Origin: Desulfatitalea tepidiphila
GTDB taxonomy: Bacteria > Desulfobacterota > Desulfobacteria > Desulfobacterales > Desulfosarcinaceae
DNA length: 64,000 bases
NCBI RefSeq assembly: GCF_001293685.1
Contig: NZ_BCAG01000003.1
Span: forward strand, 558,001 to 622,000
Direction of reading: 5' to 3'
Part shown: positions 1 through 8,505 of the stretch, piece by piece
Layout: each line of letters starts with the position of its first letter
Position numbering within the stretch: the stretch's first letter is position 1
Notes under the pieces: generated by a model
Databases searched by the model: none
What the model saw: only the letters and a program-made list of their open reading frames with translations
Told to the model about the DNA's origin: nothing
Position numbers and translations under genes: made by a program

Positions 1-651
1 GTCTTTGGGGGTGCGCATCGACGTGCCGGCATCATCGATGACGATGACCTTGATTCCCTTGGATCCCATGACCGCACCCACACCGCCCCGGCCCGCATGG
101 CGTGTCGGACGCTGCTCCATGTCGGTAAAGGCCACGGAAGCGGCGCTCAGTTTCATCTCGCCGGCCTGGCCGATGGAGATGCAGCTTACCTTTTCTCCGA
201 ACTCGGCCTTGATCTTGTCGACCAGGTCGTAGTTGCCGAGCATCTTGAGGCTGTTGTCCGCCTGGATGGTCGCGCCGTGCTTGTTGATCACCACTTTGTA
301 GAGCGTGTCGTCCTTGGGGGCGCCTTCGAGGATGATCGCCGCATAGCCCAACCGGGCAATCATCTGGGATGGCTGGCCGCCCGAATTGGCCTCTTTGATG
401 CCACCGGTCAAGGGGCTTTTGCAGCCCACGGAGATTCTGCCCGACATGGCCGCTGCCGATCCGCTGAGCAGGCCGGGCGCAATGACCAGTTTGTTGTCGG
501 TGCTGAGCGCATGGCAGGTGGGGGGCACTTCCTTGGCCACGACGGTCGATGTCATGGCGCGTCCGCCCAACCCGGCGTAGGGTCCGAGGGGTTCGGTTTT
601 GATCTCCGGACCGGCGCTGCCACTCATGTTGATACGTAAGATTTTGTCCAT
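1..651 (-). CDS. aor: Aldehyde:ferredoxin oxidoreductase, N-terminal part (runs off the window)
   Basis: Reading leftwards from an ATG at 651, 217 codons stay open to the window edge. The product begins MDKILRINMSG and contains AGRGGVGAVMGSKGIK near residues 187-202, which is typical of the N-terminal domain of tungsten-dependent aldehyde:ferredoxin oxidoreductases. These cytoplasmic enzymes oxidise aldehydes to acids with ferredoxin as acceptor, using a W-pterin cofactor and a 4Fe-4S cluster. The cluster cysteines and the pterin-binding C-terminal domains lie outside the window, so the catalytic residues cannot be checked. A GGGAGG ribosome site lies about 7 nt before the ATG. The two MoeA-type genes at 14.2-17.4 kb could serve its cofactor. 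Family is well supported; substrate is unknown. Confidence 0.88.
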   Translation of the reverse strand, partial: MDKILRINMSGSAGPEIKTEPLGPYAGLGGRAMTSTVVAKEVPPTCHALSTDNKLVIAPGLLSGSAAAMSGRISVGCKSPLTGGIKEANSGGQPSQMIARLGYAAIILEGAPKDDTLYKVVINKHGATIQADNSLKMLGNYDLVDKIKAEFGEKVSCISIGQAGEMKLSAASVAFTDMEQRPTRHAGRGGVGAVMGSKGIKVIVIDDAGTSMRTPKD

Positions 652-1079
652 GCCAAGCCTCCCGTTAAGATTGGTATTGGTTAAGCCGAACAATCATAAG
701 GCATCTAAGATACAATAGGGGTCTCTGGGAAAAGTGATCCTGTTAATAGGTTTAATTTAACATGTAATTATGGGTAATCATCGGTATTGTCAAGCAGAAC
801 CGGGAGCGACAGCATCTCGCGTAAGGGAACGTTCGGCGGGTGTCATGAACCGGGTGTCGGGTATGGAAAGGGGCTTCGATAAAGGACGGGATGACGACCT
901 GAGAAGATGACAAAAAAACCAGAAGCGACATTCGGCACCTTTCGGGGGTTCGACGGCCCAAAAGGCGTTTGGCCGGATGCGGAGGTGGGGTGGAGCGAGA
1001 AGACCACTGGGCAGACGCTCAGGTGACGCCGCCTGTCCAGTGGGTGATGGCGCGTGAGAAAAGCGAAGGCGATGAACGA
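652..1079. other. Intergenic region with a hairpin downstream of serC
   Basis: No convincing gene. It holds the promoter at 765-793 and an inverted repeat with arms 1004-1014 (CCACTGGGCAG) and 1033-1043 (CTGTCCAGTGG), one wobble pair, about 37 nt past the serC stop. No T-tract follows on the minus strand, so it could be a transcript 3'-end hairpin but is not a canonical terminator. Confidence 0.4.
765..793 (-). promoter_or_regulatory. Candidate sigma-70 promoter for the aldehyde oxidoreductase gene
   Basis: On the minus strand a perfect TTGACA (788-793) is followed after 17 nt by TAATTA (765-770), or after 15 nt by CATAAT (767-772). It is about 115 nt before the ATG at 651. By sequence match only. 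Confidence 0.5.
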
Positions 1080-2168
1080 TCAGCCGTTGCTCTTTTCGAA
1101 TTGTTTCATGAAATCGACCAGGGCTTCCACCGCTTTCAGTGGGGTCGGATTGTAGATCGATGCCCGGCAGCCGCCCACCGATCGGTGCCCCTTGAGTCCG
1201 CCCAGGTCGTTTTTCAGGGCTTCGGCCACGAATTTTTTCTCCAGCTCTTCGCTGGGCAGCCGGAAGGTCACGTTCATCCGGGAGCGGCTGTCCGCATCCG
1301 CGGTGCCTTTATAAAAGCCGCTCTGGTCGATATAGCCATAGAGCAGATCGGCTTTCTGCTGGTTGATCCGGGCCATGCTGTCGAGACCGCCGATTGTCTC
1401 CTCCAGCCATTTGAGGACCAATTGAACGGTGTACACGGAAAAGCAGGGCGGCGTGTTGAACATGGAGTTCTTTTCGGCATGGGTGGAGTACTTGAGCATG
1501 GTCGGCAAATTTGCCGGTTCCAGCTTGAGCAGGTCATCGCGCGCTACCACCAGGCAGACGCCGGCCGGCCCCATGTTCTTCTGGGCACCGGCGTAGATCA
1601 GGCCGAAACGGCTGGCGTCGAAAGGCCGCGAAAAGATGTCCGAGGACATATCGGCCACCAGGGGAACCTTGCCGGTGTCGGGCATCTCGGCCCACTGGGT
1701 TCCCTTGATGGTATTGTTGGTGGTGATGTGAACGTAGGTCGCATCAGGGGTGAACTGGATATTTTTGGGAATGTAGGCAAAGTTTCGATCTTCCGAACTG
1801 GCCACGACATTGACCTTTTTCCCCAGGATCTTGGCTTCTTTGATCGCCTTGGTGGACCAGGTGCCCGTGTTGACATAGTCTGCGCTGCGGCCGTCGGCGA
1901 GAAAGTTCATCGGAATCATGCAAAACTGCATGCTGGCCCCGCCCTGCAAAAACATCACCTGATAGCGGTCGTCCAGCTTGAGCAGGCGTTTCACCCGGGC
2001 CACGGCGTCGTTGATGACATCATCGAACCATTTCGACCGGTGACTGACCTCGGTGATGGACATGCCCGAGCCCTTGAAATCGAGAAAATCTCTCTGGATC
2101 TCTTCCAGTACGCTCAAGGGGAGTGCAGCCGGGCCGGCGTTGAAGTTGTAGATGCGTTTCGGACTCAT
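1080..2168 (-). CDS. serC: Phosphoserine aminotransferase
   Basis: 362 residues, the usual length for SerC. It is a PLP-dependent class V aminotransferase converting 3-phosphohydroxypyruvate and glutamate to phosphoserine and 2-oxoglutarate in serine (and pyridoxine) synthesis. The N-terminus RIYNFNAGPAALP, LQGGASMQF near residue 75 and YAGAQKNMGPAG near 190, with the lysine that binds PLP, are diagnostic. The ATG at 2168 has GGAGGT 7 nt upstream. The gene stands alone, divergent from hisD, with a foldback repeat between the two. A much longer reading frame on the opposite strand is a GC-rich shadow. Confidence 0.96.
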   Translation of the reverse strand: MSPKRIYNFNAGPAALPLSVLEEIQRDFLDFKGSGMSITEVSHRSKWFDDVINDAVARVKRLLKLDDRYQVMFLQGGASMQFCMIPMNFLADGRSADYVNTGTWSTKAIKEAKILGKKVNVVASSEDRNFAYIPKNIQFTPDATYVHITTNNTIKGTQWAEMPDTGKVPLVADMSSDIFSRPFDASRFGLIYAGAQKNMGPAGVCLVVARDDLLKLEPANLPTMLKYSTHAEKNSMFNTPPCFSVYTVQLVLKWLEETIGGLDSMARINQQKADLLYGYIDQSGFYKGTADADSRSRMNVTFRLPSEELEKKFVAEALKNDLGGLKGHRSVGGCRASIYNPTPLKAVEALVDFMKQFEKSNG

Positions 2169-2259
2169 GAGATGACCTCCATTGATATGAGTGATGACGG
2201 CAGATCCCAGCAGTCAAGGATGTGATGACGCTAACCTGTCGAGGCATTCAAAACGTCTT

Positions 2260-2288
2260 TCTATCTTAAATTCCGATGGATAAGTCAA
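2260..2288 (-). promoter_or_regulatory. Possible serC promoter
   Basis: Minus-strand TTGACT (2283-2288) and GATAGA (2260-2265) are separated by 17 nt, about 90 nt before the serC ATG. The -35 is good and the -10 poor. Confidence 0.3.
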
Positions 2289-2361
2289 TGCCAATTTGGA
2301 CGATCCAAAGAGGGGGCAGGGGCCTGTGCATTTGGCCACGGCCGCGGGCCGACACCAGCAG

Positions 2362-2656
2362 TTCTAACTGAATGTGATTCACCTTGAAGCGCATGGATTA
2401 CAGAAGTTGTTTGATAAAAATAATCGCATGGCAACGGCGATGGTAGGCGTGGGTGGAGCAGGTGACCAGGGCCACATACGCCTGCGGTCAATAGTGCCGG
2501 TTTAATGCAAACGGCGGACAAGCGGCCCAGACTGTTTGAGCGCAGCGAGTTTCTGGGCCGCCCGCCGTGCATTTTACCGGCACTTGACCGCTTGGCGTGT
2601 GGCATCGGCCACCTGTTCCATCCAGGCCGGGTTTAATGAACCGCATTCATTTAGAA
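2362..2656. repeat. Foldback (MITE-like) element, copy 1
   Basis: A 295-bp element in the serC-hisD gap. It has terminal inverted repeats (TTCTAACTGAATGTGATTCA left; TTCTAAATGAATGCGGTTCA read from the right end), and the arms stay imperfectly complementary almost to the centre. For example, CTGCGGTCAA near 2482 pairs with TTGACCGCTTG near 2584, and GCGGCCCAGA near 2522 with TCTGGGCCGC near 2551. A second copy of nearly equal length is at 8108-8400. It encodes nothing convincing, so it is probably a non-autonomous mobile or REP-derived palindromic repeat. No clear target duplication is visible. Confidence 0.8.
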
Positions 2657-2677
2657 TCCCTGGGCCGACTTTGCTAC

Positions 2678-2706
2678 TTGACACCCATGCGGCAATTGCC
2701 CATATT
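2678..2706 (+). promoter_or_regulatory. Candidate hisD promoter
   Basis: TTGACA at 2678-2683, 17-nt spacer, CATATT at 2701-2706, immediately right of the foldback element. Transcription would start near 2713, downstream of the upstream in-frame ATG at 2597. That supports the GTG at 2771 as the hisD start. Confidence 0.5.
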
Positions 2707-2770
2707 CGAATTTTTTGCTGACAAACCGATATTTTTTGGCGGATGCCATCACACCGACAAGGGGAAGACA

Positions 2771-4081
2771 GTGATTAACATATTGGAATATCCATCGGAA
2801 GCTGCCGTCAAACGGCTCGACCGCATCGTTGCCCGTGATCTGGCTTTCAGCCGCAAGGAGTTGGCGGCGGTGCAACGCATCCTGGAAACCGTACGGAAAG
2901 AGGGGGATCAGGCCCTCATCGCCTATACCCGCCAATTCGACGCCCCCGATTTCTCGGTCGACCAGATCGCTGCCACCCCGGAGGAGTTCGCGGCGGCCGA
3001 GCGCAAGGTCGATCGAAAATTCAAGCGGGCGCTCGGACGCGCCATCGAACAGATCAGCGAATTTCATCGCAAGCAACTGCCGCGCTCCTGGTTCGATACC
3101 CCGCGTCCGGGGACTTTCCTGGGGCAAATGGTCCATCCGGTGGATGCGGCCGGCGTCTATGTGCCCGGTGCGAAAGGCGGGGAGACACCGCTCGTCTCCT
3201 CGGTGCTGATGGGGGCCATTCCGGCCAGAATCGCGGGCGTCCCGCGCGTGACCATGGTCACGCCGCCCACCCGGGACGGTGCGGTCAGTCCCCATCTGCT
3301 GGTGGCCGCAAAGATGGCCGGCGTCGATGCGGTTTGCAAGGCCGGCAGCGCCTGGGCGATCGCCGCCCTGACCTATGGGACGGAAACGATTCCCAAAGTC
3401 GATGTGATCGTCGGGCCGGGCAACATTCACGTGACGTTGGCCAAAAAACTGGTGGCGGGTACCGTGCAGATCGATATGATCGCCGGGCCGAGCGAGGTGC
3501 TGGTCGTCGCAGATGAATCGGCCAACGCCGATTTCGTGGCCGCCGATCTTCTGGCCCAGGCCGAGCACGACCCCCGCGCATCGGCGGTTCTGTTGACCGA
3601 CTCCAAGACGCTGGCCGTCGCGGTTCAGAAATCCCTTCAACGCCAGGCCGCCCGGTTGGCGCGCAGGCAGATTGCCGAACAGGCGCTCAAAGCTTATGGC
3701 GCGCTGATCTGCGTGCCCGATCTGGATAGCGCCATCGACCTGGCCAATAGCATCGCGCCCGAGCATTTCGAACTTCAGGTGAAGGCACCTTTCGATTATC
3801 TGGGGCGCATCAAACATGCCGGCGCCGTCTTCATGGGCAGCTTCACGCCGGAACCGGTGGGAGACTACGTGGCCGGTCCCAACCATGTGTTGCCCACCGC
3901 CGGTACGGCCCGGTTCTCTTCGGCCCTGAGCGTCAATAACTTTCTGAAAAACACGAGTGTGATTTACTACACCCCCGATGCTTTCAAAGAGGAGGCCGAC
4001 GACATCATGTGCCTCGCGCGCATCGAAGGGTTGGAGGCGCACGCCCGTTCCGTCGAGCTGCGTCTGATACCGGAAAAGTAA
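2771..4081 (+). CDS. hisD: Histidinol dehydrogenase
   Basis: 436 residues from GTG 2771, matching the normal length of about 430. HisD is a zinc enzyme that oxidises L-histidinol to L-histidine with 2 NAD+, the last step of histidine synthesis. Visible signatures are GPGNIHVTLAKK, AGPSEVLVVAD, AQAEHDPRA (zinc-site Gln/His) and SIAPEHFE, the catalytic Glu-His pair, plus GPNHVLPTAGTARF near the C-terminus. The frame is open back to 2597, but those codons lie in the foldback repeat and before the promoter, while AAGGGG precedes the GTG by about 7 nt. It is not in a visible his operon. Confidence 0.94.
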   Translation: MINILEYPSEAAVKRLDRIVARDLAFSRKELAAVQRILETVRKEGDQALIAYTRQFDAPDFSVDQIAATPEEFAAAERKVDRKFKRALGRAIEQISEFHRKQLPRSWFDTPRPGTFLGQMVHPVDAAGVYVPGAKGGETPLVSSVLMGAIPARIAGVPRVTMVTPPTRDGAVSPHLLVAAKMAGVDAVCKAGSAWAIAALTYGTETIPKVDVIVGPGNIHVTLAKKLVAGTVQIDMIAGPSEVLVVADESANADFVAADLLAQAEHDPRASAVLLTDSKTLAVAVQKSLQRQAARLARRQIAEQALKAYGALICVPDLDSAIDLANSIAPEHFELQVKAPFDYLGRIKHAGAVFMGSFTPEPVGDYVAGPNHVLPTAGTARFSSALSVNNFLKNTSVIYYTPDAFKEEADDIMCLARIEGLEAHARSVELRLIPEK

Positions 4082-4156
4082 CAGCGCCACCCACAGCCGG
4101 CCGGAACCGATTGGGGATAGAGTTGATCCCGGGCTGGTTTTCAGGATGTGAAGAAC

Positions 4157-5164
4157 ATGGTCCATAACACCATTCTGATCGTCGATGACGATCGGGTCAT
4201 CCGTGAGATGCTGCGAAGCGGAATTCAGTTGGCCGGCTACCAATGCTTCGTCGCCGAGGGGGCGAGTACTGCGCTCGATCAAATGGCCCGGCACAACATC
4301 GATGTCGTCGTCGCCGATATCCGCATGCCCGAGATGAGCGGCATCGAACTGGGCCGGCTGATCAAGTCCAGATATGCCGCCGACGTGATCATCATGACCG
4401 GCTATGTCGATGACTTCAACTACGAAGACATCGTCGAACAGGGTGCCAGCGACTTCATCCAGAAACCCTTCCGCATCGCCGAGTTCGTGGCGCGGCTCAA
4501 ACGCGTGCTCTCCGAAAGGGCATCCCGGCAGGAGCTTAAAAAGGCGCTCGGCGACCTCAAGATCAACCTGGATAAGTTCAGGCGCGCCATGGAGGGCATC
4601 GTTCAGGCCATGTCCGTGGCCGTGGAAATCCGCGACCCCTATACGGCCGGCCATCAGCAGCGGGTGGCGGATTTGGCCTGCGCCGTCGCGGCCGAGATGG
4701 GCATGACGGAAGACGATGTCTACGGGCTTCGAATGGCCAGCGTGATACACGATCTTGGAAAGATCGCTGTTCCGGCGGGGATCCTGGCCAAACCGGGACG
4801 ACTGTCCGACCTGGAATACGAATTGATCAAAAACCACGTCAAGGCCGGTTACGACATTCTCAGGCAGATCGAGTTTCCCTGGCCCTTGGCCGATATCATC
4901 CTGCAGCATCACGAGCGGATCGATGGCAGCGGTTATCCCCAGGGCTTGCAAGGGTCAGATATCCTGCTGCCGGCGCGCATTCTGGCCGTGGCGGATGTAT
5001 TCGAGACCATTGCTTCCCACCGTCCCTACCGCCCGTCGCTGGGCCTGCAGCACGCCATCGACGAGCTTCAGAAAAACAGCGGAAAACTCTACGATTCCGA
5101 GGTGGTGGCGAGCCTTCTCAAGCTGGTCGAAGAAGGTCGCTTTTCCGAGTTGGTGCAATCATGA
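4157..5164 (+). CDS. Response regulator with HD-GYP phosphodiesterase output domain
   Basis: About 335 residues. The N-terminal receiver domain (1-120) has the acidic cluster DDD, the phospho-acceptor in VVADIRMPEMSG and the Lys in QKPF. The output domain (about 150-310) has IHDLGK near 196-201 and the expanded motif HHERIDGSGYPQGL near 250-263. The HD-GYP family hydrolyses cyclic di-GMP (or cGAMP) in the cytoplasm. The ATG at 4157 is preferred over GTG 4148 because AGGA at 4143-4146 is correctly spaced only for the ATG. The stop overlaps the next ATG by 4 nt, so translation is coupled to the cyclase-like protein. No sensor kinase is adjacent. Confidence 0.9.
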   Translation: MVHNTILIVDDDRVIREMLRSGIQLAGYQCFVAEGASTALDQMARHNIDVVVADIRMPEMSGIELGRLIKSRYAADVIIMTGYVDDFNYEDIVEQGASDFIQKPFRIAEFVARLKRVLSERASRQELKKALGDLKINLDKFRRAMEGIVQAMSVAVEIRDPYTAGHQQRVADLACAVAAEMGMTEDDVYGLRMASVIHDLGKIAVPAGILAKPGRLSDLEYELIKNHVKAGYDILRQIEFPWPLADIILQHHERIDGSGYPQGLQGSDILLPARILAVADVFETIASHRPYRPSLGLQHAIDELQKNSGKLYDSEVVASLLKLVEEGRFSELVQS

Positions 5165-7485
5165 TCAGCCTTTTCTTCTCAAACACGCCCAAGTTGCCTG
5201 CGCTCAGCCATTTCGATCTTAAAAAATATGTCGTCGGTTTTTCCGTGGATCGCCTGGTGCCGGGGGTGGACAACATCCGACACGATGTGTTCGTCAGCCC
5301 CATCTTTACCGCCGCAACCCGCAAGATCGTCACCCAGCTGGTCAAACGGCATGCAGGCCTCGAAAAGCGCAAACCCGATCATCAGAACGTCAGCTGGGCC
5401 AAGGAGATCGAGAGCTATAAACAGCTCTACAAAGAGATCATGCGCGATGCGCTCAACAAGGCCAAGGCGCTTCGCGAACCCCAGGTCGAATGTCTGGCCC
5501 AGGCGGCGGTCGTCAAAATGCTTCTCGAAGAGGTCCGTTCCCAGTACGACCACCTGGTGGGAAGCCTGAAAAAATCGGCTCGTAAATCGGAACTGGCCGT
5601 CCATAACGATGCCGGCGAGTCGCCCAAGCTCAAAAACAAACTGCAACTCATCCTTCAAGATCGGGCCGCTTTACTGGAGCGGGTGGGAAAGGAGATCTGC
5701 GGTTTCTGGATCGACATCGAGCGCAAGGAGATCCAGCCGATGCGGGAGGCGATCTTCGGCAACAGCGGTTCCTTTTTCGGAGATGTGCTCGGTACCTCTC
5801 TGCTGCACCTGGAAAGTGCGGACAATGAGCTCTTTGTCCTGTTGGAGTACGATGTCGCCTTGGGGCGCCGCATCGAGGACCCGGATCGCTACGAGGGTCT
5901 GCTTTACTTCGTCCGGCATCTGATCAGCACTGCCGATGGCCCGGATCGATCCAAAAAGGTATTTCCCGTGGACAAACGGGCGGCACTTCCCGGAGTGCAA
6001 ACGCCTGAAATGGAAGAACAAGCGCATAAGACCTACCTGCAAAAGATCGAAGCGTGGCTGCTGCACCTGGACAACATGGATCATCTGTTCAACTGGCAGC
6101 GCACCCGCGCGGAGGTGCAGGCACTTCGAAATAAAAAGACGGATCCCGAGGAGATCGCGAGGCTCAAACGGCTGGGAAAGAGCCAGAAGTTGATGTTGAA
6201 TTACTTTTACCGGCAATTTCTGAAAAAGGGTCTCGTGGAACGTATTTCGGCCGCATACGAGATGCAGCCCGAGTATCTGGAATACTGCCCCCCACTCGTC
6301 CCTCAGCAGATCATGCAGTATTTGGCACTGCCAAAGTCGCGGCGGCTGGTCAGGCAGCGACTGAAACGACTCTCCGCCGTGTATGGCCGCAGCTTCAGCC
6401 TGGCGCCGCTGAACAGGAAGATCAAGTCCATGGAGCAGATCACCACCGCCAAGCGCAAAGCGTACCTGGTTCGCTTCATGCACGCTTTTGCCCATTACCA
6501 CCGCGACGTGAGTATCTGCGACGTCATCAAGGATGCCATCCAGCGGGTGCAGATCGCGACAGAGGAGAAGATCGTCACCCTATCCCGCGAGAACAATACC
6601 CTCTATGAATTCCTGCTTCCCAACGAACAGGATTCTTCGAAAAAGCCCATCATCAACCACGTGGTCCTCAAGGCGGACGTCAGGGGATCGACCGATTTGA
6701 CCCACCGCATGAACGAAAGAGGACTGAATCCGGCCTCCTATTTCAGTCTCAATTTTTTCGACCCGATTTCGGAGATATTGACCGATTACGATGCGGCAAA
6801 GGTGTTCATCGAGGGGGATGCCATCATCTTGTCGATTTTTGAACGCCAGGATACGCCCGGCGATTGGTACAGTGTGGCCCGGGCCTGCGGGTTGGCCATC
6901 AATATGCTGATCATCATCCAGCGGTCCAACGAAAAGAGCCGCAAACACGATTTGCCCGTCCTGGAACTGGGCATCGGCATCAGCTACCTGAACAAGGCCC
7001 CCACTTTTCTTTTCGACGGCAACAACCGCATCATGATTTCATCGGCCATCAATCATGCCGATCGGTTGTCGAGCTGCTCCAAGACGGTACGGCGGGCCAT
7101 GGCCAATCACAAGGGGCCTTTCCGGTTGTATGTCTTCCAGACGCATTCGGAGGAGGAAATTGCCGCCACGGCCGACGATCTGTCCCTGCGTTACAACGTC
7201 AACGGCATCGAATTGAATGCGGAAGGCTTTGAAAAACTGACCAGAGAGATCGATCTTAAAATGCTGCCCGATGCTCCCGGCGCCGGCAAAAACCACAAGT
7301 ACAATCTCTACCTGGGAAAATTCCCCACCAAAAGCGGGCGCTATCAGCGTCTGATAATCCGGGAGGCCCAGATTCCCGTGGTCCATCCGGTATCGCTGAA
7401 ACCGGTTCGCTTCACCTTTAAAAAGTACTACGAAGTGTGCACCAATCCCGGCCTCTATAAATGGGCACGTAAACTGGAGCCCTAG
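5161..7485 (+). CDS. Large protein with C-terminal class III nucleotide-cyclase-like domain
   Basis: 774 residues. The first ~490 are mostly helical, charged and unrecognised. Residues about 500-680 resemble a class III adenylate/guanylate cyclase homology domain: KADVRGSTDLT carries the first metal Asp, FIEGDAIILSIF the second, and SSAINHADRL the Asn/Arg transition-state region. The Lys normally three residues before the GD pair is Phe here, so ATP/GTP cyclase activity is uncertain. There is no signal peptide or membrane segment. It overlaps the HD-GYP regulator gene by ATGA, which suggests one signalling unit. It could instead be a nucleotide-binding but inactive sensor. Confidence 0.75.
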   Translation: MISLFFSNTPKLPALSHFDLKKYVVGFSVDRLVPGVDNIRHDVFVSPIFTAATRKIVTQLVKRHAGLEKRKPDHQNVSWAKEIESYKQLYKEIMRDALNKAKALREPQVECLAQAAVVKMLLEEVRSQYDHLVGSLKKSARKSELAVHNDAGESPKLKNKLQLILQDRAALLERVGKEICGFWIDIERKEIQPMREAIFGNSGSFFGDVLGTSLLHLESADNELFVLLEYDVALGRRIEDPDRYEGLLYFVRHLISTADGPDRSKKVFPVDKRAALPGVQTPEMEEQAHKTYLQKIEAWLLHLDNMDHLFNWQRTRAEVQALRNKKTDPEEIARLKRLGKSQKLMLNYFYRQFLKKGLVERISAAYEMQPEYLEYCPPLVPQQIMQYLALPKSRRLVRQRLKRLSAVYGRSFSLAPLNRKIKSMEQITTAKRKAYLVRFMHAFAHYHRDVSICDVIKDAIQRVQIATEEKIVTLSRENNTLYEFLLPNEQDSSKKPIINHVVLKADVRGSTDLTHRMNERGLNPASYFSLNFFDPISEILTDYDAAKVFIEGDAIILSIFERQDTPGDWYSVARACGLAINMLIIIQRSNEKSRKHDLPVLELGIGISYLNKAPTFLFDGNNRIMISSAINHADRLSSCSKTVRRAMANHKGPFRLYVFQTHSEEEIAATADDLSLRYNVNGIELNAEGFEKLTREIDLKMLPDAPGAGKNHKYNLYLGKFPTKSGRYQRLIIREAQIPVVHPVSLKPVRFTFKKYYEVCTNPGLYKWARKLEP

Positions 7486-7533
7486 CACACCTTCGATCCG
7501 GTCCCGCGGCTGCCCGCGCGTTGTGCCGATGCG

Positions 7534-7992
7534 TTAAGCGTTCTTCTCGTGATAGGGATTGACCACCAGCACCGGAATACGGGCCGTTTTGATCACCCGC
7601 TCGGCCACGCTGCCGAACAGCACGCGATCCAGCCCCTTGCGGCCATGGGTTCCCATCACGATCATATCGATGTCCTTTTCCTGGACATAATTGATAATGA
7701 CATCCGATGGATCACCCAGCAACACTTCCCCCTGGGTGTTGGGCAGATGATTGAAATGCTTTGTTAAAAACTCGTCCATTTTTTTGCGGGCGCCTTCGAC
7801 CAGCTCGTTTTCAAAGATGGAAATCGACGGCGGGGCGACATAGATGTCGGTGAAATACTGAAAGATCCGGACCACAAAAACGACGTGCACCGTCGCGTTG
7901 AATTTTTCCGCCATGGTCAGGACATTGGGCACCAGCCGTTCGGAGCTTTCGGTCAGATCGACGGGGAACAGGATGCGTTCGATGGTTTTCAT
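7534..7992 (-). CDS. Universal stress protein (UspA family)
   Basis: 152 residues, a single Usp domain. The N-terminus RILFPVDLTESS and the C-terminal ATP-binding motif GTHGRKGLDRVLFGSVAERV (G-x2-G-x9-G-S) indicate an ATP-binding UspA protein. It is a small cytoplasmic protein linked to stress survival in the family; its target is unknown. It is convergent with the cyclase-like gene and preceded by a GGAGAGA ribosome site. A second, less similar Usp gene lies at 49,781. Confidence 0.9.
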   Translation of the reverse strand: MKTIERILFPVDLTESSERLVPNVLTMAEKFNATVHVVFVVRIFQYFTDIYVAPPSISIFENELVEGARKKMDEFLTKHFNHLPNTQGEVLLGDPSDVIINYVQEKDIDMIVMGTHGRKGLDRVLFGSVAERVIKTARIPVLVVNPYHEKNA

Positions 7993-8037
7993 CTGTCTCT
8001 CCTTTCCTGGATTGTCTGCGTTCTTTGCTGTTTCATC

Positions 8038-8065
8038 ATTATAATGGGAATCCGGCGGATTGAAA
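8038..8065 (-). promoter_or_regulatory. Candidate promoter of the universal stress gene
   Basis: Minus strand: TTTCAA (8060-8065), 16-nt spacer, perfect TATAAT (8038-8043), about 45 nt before the ATG. Confidence 0.45.
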
Positions 8066-8107
8066 GCGAAAACTCGAGCGTGTCGATGGCCGCCATGGAC
8101 ACAGCGA

Positions 8108-8400
8108 TTCTAACTGAACTTTATTCATCCTGAAGGGCATGCTTTTCAGAAATTGTCTTAAAAAAAATTCGCATCGTAACGGTGATGGCAGGCGTGGGTG
8201 GGGCAGGTGGCCAGGGCCACGTGAGCCTGCTGTCATAGAGCCAGTTAAATGCAAACGGCGGATAAGCGGCCCAGACGGTTTGAGCGCAGCGAGTTTCTGG
8301 GCCGCCTGCCGTGCATTTTACCGGTACTTGACTGCTTGGCGTGTGGCATCGGTCACCTGTTCTATCCGCGCCGGGTCTAATGAATGACATTCAGTTAGAA
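8108..8400. repeat. Foldback (MITE-like) element, copy 2
   Basis: A 293-bp relative of 2362-2656 in the same orientation relative to the following plus-strand gene. Ends are TTCTAACTGAAC and, read from the right, TTCTAACTGAATGTCATTCA. The central core with GCGGCCCAGA / TCTGGGCCGC and the flanking CGTGCATTTTACCGG are conserved. Differences are scattered, many in stem positions, so the copies diverged some time ago. Apparent reading frames inside are not genes. Confidence 0.8.
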
Positions 8401-8505
8401 ACGCTGCAATTGACACGCACGCCTTTTTTTACCGCCTTAAATCTGATAAAGCGCATGGACTTGGACCGGCGACGGTCTAAATTATTTCAGGAGGTAGGAT
8501 CGACA

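Noticed and set aside
97-639. 180-codon plus-strand frame at the left edge
   Set aside because: Antisense to the aldehyde:ferredoxin oxidoreductase N-terminus, which has clear family motifs.
752-961. 69-codon minus-strand frame between the oxidoreductase and serC
   Set aside because: No ribosome site; ends within the candidate oxidoreductase promoter.
2651-4951. 766-codon open frame antisense to hisD and the HD-GYP gene
   Set aside because: A shadow of GC-rich third codon positions; no domain is recognisable and both sense genes are certain.
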